From Oscillospiraceae bacterium (GTDB lineage: Bacteria > Bacillota > Clostridia > Oscillospirales > Ruminococcaceae): a stretch of DNA of 5,400 nucleotides. The notes below the pieces were generated by a model that was not told where the DNA came from, did no database searches, and was given only the letters and a program-made list of their open reading frames with translations. This document shows, piece by piece, positions 5,130-5,400 of this stretch. The position numbers were made by a program, and so were the translations under genes. The stretch is taken from positions 1 through 5,400 of the forward strand of contig RKCM01000063.1 in assembly GCA_014858325.1 (NCBI GenBank), in the 5' to 3' direction. Each line of letters starts with the position of its first letter. The first letter of the stretch is position 1.

Positions 5130-5156
5130 CCTCACCCCCTTTGCAGTGGGATGAAG
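5130..5156 (-). promoter_or_regulatory. Hairpin sequestering the peptide's Shine-Dalgarno
   Basis: In the minus-strand RNA, CTTCATCCC (5156-5148) can pair with GGGGTGAGG (5138-5130) over 9 bp, including two G-U pairs, with a 9-base loop. The right arm is the Shine-Dalgarno sequence of the 20-codon ORF. Closing this stem should block translation, a frequent control in type I toxin mRNAs. Confidence 0.55.
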
Positions 5157-5192
5157 GGCCAGTGTACCGCCTGCCGTTGTATGCAGTGCCCT

Positions 5193-5238
5193 GCTGCTTA
5201 CAGAAGCAGCAAGTATAGAGTATCATATCATTCGACAA
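5193..5238 (-). promoter_or_regulatory. Weak promoter and 5' hairpin of the peptide mRNA
   Basis: The best minus-strand promoter is a -10 box TATACT (5217-5212) with TTGTCG (5238-5233) 15 bases upstream. The spacer is short; a TATGAT at 5227-5222 is another -10 candidate but lacks a partner. Start would be near 5205. There a perfect 7-bp hairpin (5193-5199/5204-5210, loop of 4) could cap the 5' end of the transcript. The leader to the ATG would be about 80 bases. Confidence 0.35.
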
Positions 5239-5249
5239 GTTGCAAGGAT

Positions 5250-5285
5250 GCACTGCACGGCTGAAAAGCTGTGTGGTGCTTTTTT
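5250..5285 (+). terminator. Strong plus-strand terminator with GAAA tetraloop
   Basis: A 13-bp stem (5250-5262/5267-5279, three G-U pairs) closed by a GAAA tetraloop runs straight into TTTTTT (5280-5285). No clear plus-strand gene ends here. It may back up the small RNA's own terminator and shields the heat-shock promoter downstream. Confidence 0.85.
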
Positions 5286-5325
5286 GTTAAAAAAATTATG
5301 ATTTGCAAACTTTTTATGAACCCTA

Positions 5326-5354
5326 TTGACAAAGTGGGAAAACAGGAGTATATT
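5326..5354 (+). promoter_or_regulatory. Consensus promoter of the downstream heat-shock operon
   Basis: TTGACA (5326-5331), a 17-base spacer, and TATATT (5349-5354) form a strong sigma-A promoter, with an AT-rich stretch (5286-5320) upstream that could act as an UP element. Expected start is about 5361, inside the CIRCE element. The gene it drives lies beyond the window. Confidence 0.88.
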
Positions 5355-5355
5355 T

Positions 5356-5382
5356 TTAGCAGTCGAACAGATAGAGTGCTAA
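5356..5382 (+). promoter_or_regulatory. CIRCE element, HrcA operator
   Basis: TTAGCAGTC (5356-5364), nine bases, then GAGTGCTAA (5374-5382). This matches the CIRCE consensus TTAGCACTC-N9-GAGTGCTAA at 17 of 18 positions (G for C at 5362). It overlaps the expected transcription start, the usual place for HrcA repression of hrcA-grpE-dnaK-dnaJ or groES-groEL. No start codon is reached before 5400, so which operon follows cannot be seen. Confidence 0.9.
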
Positions 5383-5400
5383 AACAAGTAAAACCAATTC

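Noticed and set aside
5011..5253. 80-codon minus-strand frame through the small RNA region
   Set aside because: It begins with GTG and no ribosome binding site. It overlaps the well-signalled 20-codon ORF in another frame and runs through the terminator stem of the small RNA. It is better explained by chance openness of a structured RNA locus.
5103..5264. 53-codon Cys-rich plus-strand ORF
   Set aside because: No Shine-Dalgarno sequence precedes its ATG, it is antisense to the peptide mRNA, and its end lies inside a terminator stem. Kept only as a note in the orphan-terminator finding.

Overview
The window reads as chromosomal DNA of a gut-type low-GC-phylum (Firmicutes/Bacillota) bacterium with a GC-rich core. 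A Faecalibacterium- or Subdoligranulum-like member of the Oscillospiraceae is my best guess. The reasons are GC-rich housekeeping genes with Clostridia-like protein motifs, short double-hairpin palindromic repeats between genes, strong AGGAGG ribosome binding sites, consensus sigma-A promoters and a CIRCE heat-shock operator. The genus is an impression and was not tested.

Left half (1-3412, all plus strand, clearly GC-rich). Two palindromic repeat units in opposite orientation (6-122) precede aroA (EPSP synthase, shikimate pathway). aroA overlaps tyrA (prephenate dehydrogenase) by 11 bases, so the two are almost certainly co-translated. Together they make the EPSP that leads to chorismate and then divert prephenate to tyrosine. 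A third unit of the repeat follows tyrA, then comes a gene for a DeoR/HTH-11-type WYL-domain transcriptional regulator with its own strong ribosome binding site. A stem-loop terminator closes this half.

Right half (3420-5400, mostly minus strand, markedly AT-richer). First comes a RelE/ParE toxin with a Phd/YefM antitoxin. The antitoxin gene leads the pair, and a consensus promoter upstream of it carries a perfect 11-bp inverted repeat over its -35 box, a probable autoregulatory operator. Next is a 195-aa predicted lipoprotein of unknown function. Its TTGACG/TATAAT promoter has a spacer built almost entirely from a (TA)9 tract, the architecture of a phase-variable promoter. The same cUUCGg stem-loop terminator is used three times, after relE, after the lipoprotein gene and at 4918-4941.

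The most interesting part is 4945-5285. A consensus plus-strand promoter drives a ~94-nt RNA with its own terminator and no convincing ORF. Convergent to it, on the minus strand, is a 20-codon ORF (MPITLTFHLFGLTFTIRVKK) with a near-perfect Shine-Dalgarno sequence that can be folded into a 9-bp hairpin. The RNA is antisense to the stop codon and 3' UTR of this ORF. That is the layout of a type I toxin-antitoxin module such as txpA/RatA, but I do not recognise the peptide.

The window ends in a TTGACA-17-TATATT promoter overlapped by a CIRCE element (one mismatch), so an HrcA-controlled chaperone operon should begin just beyond 5400.
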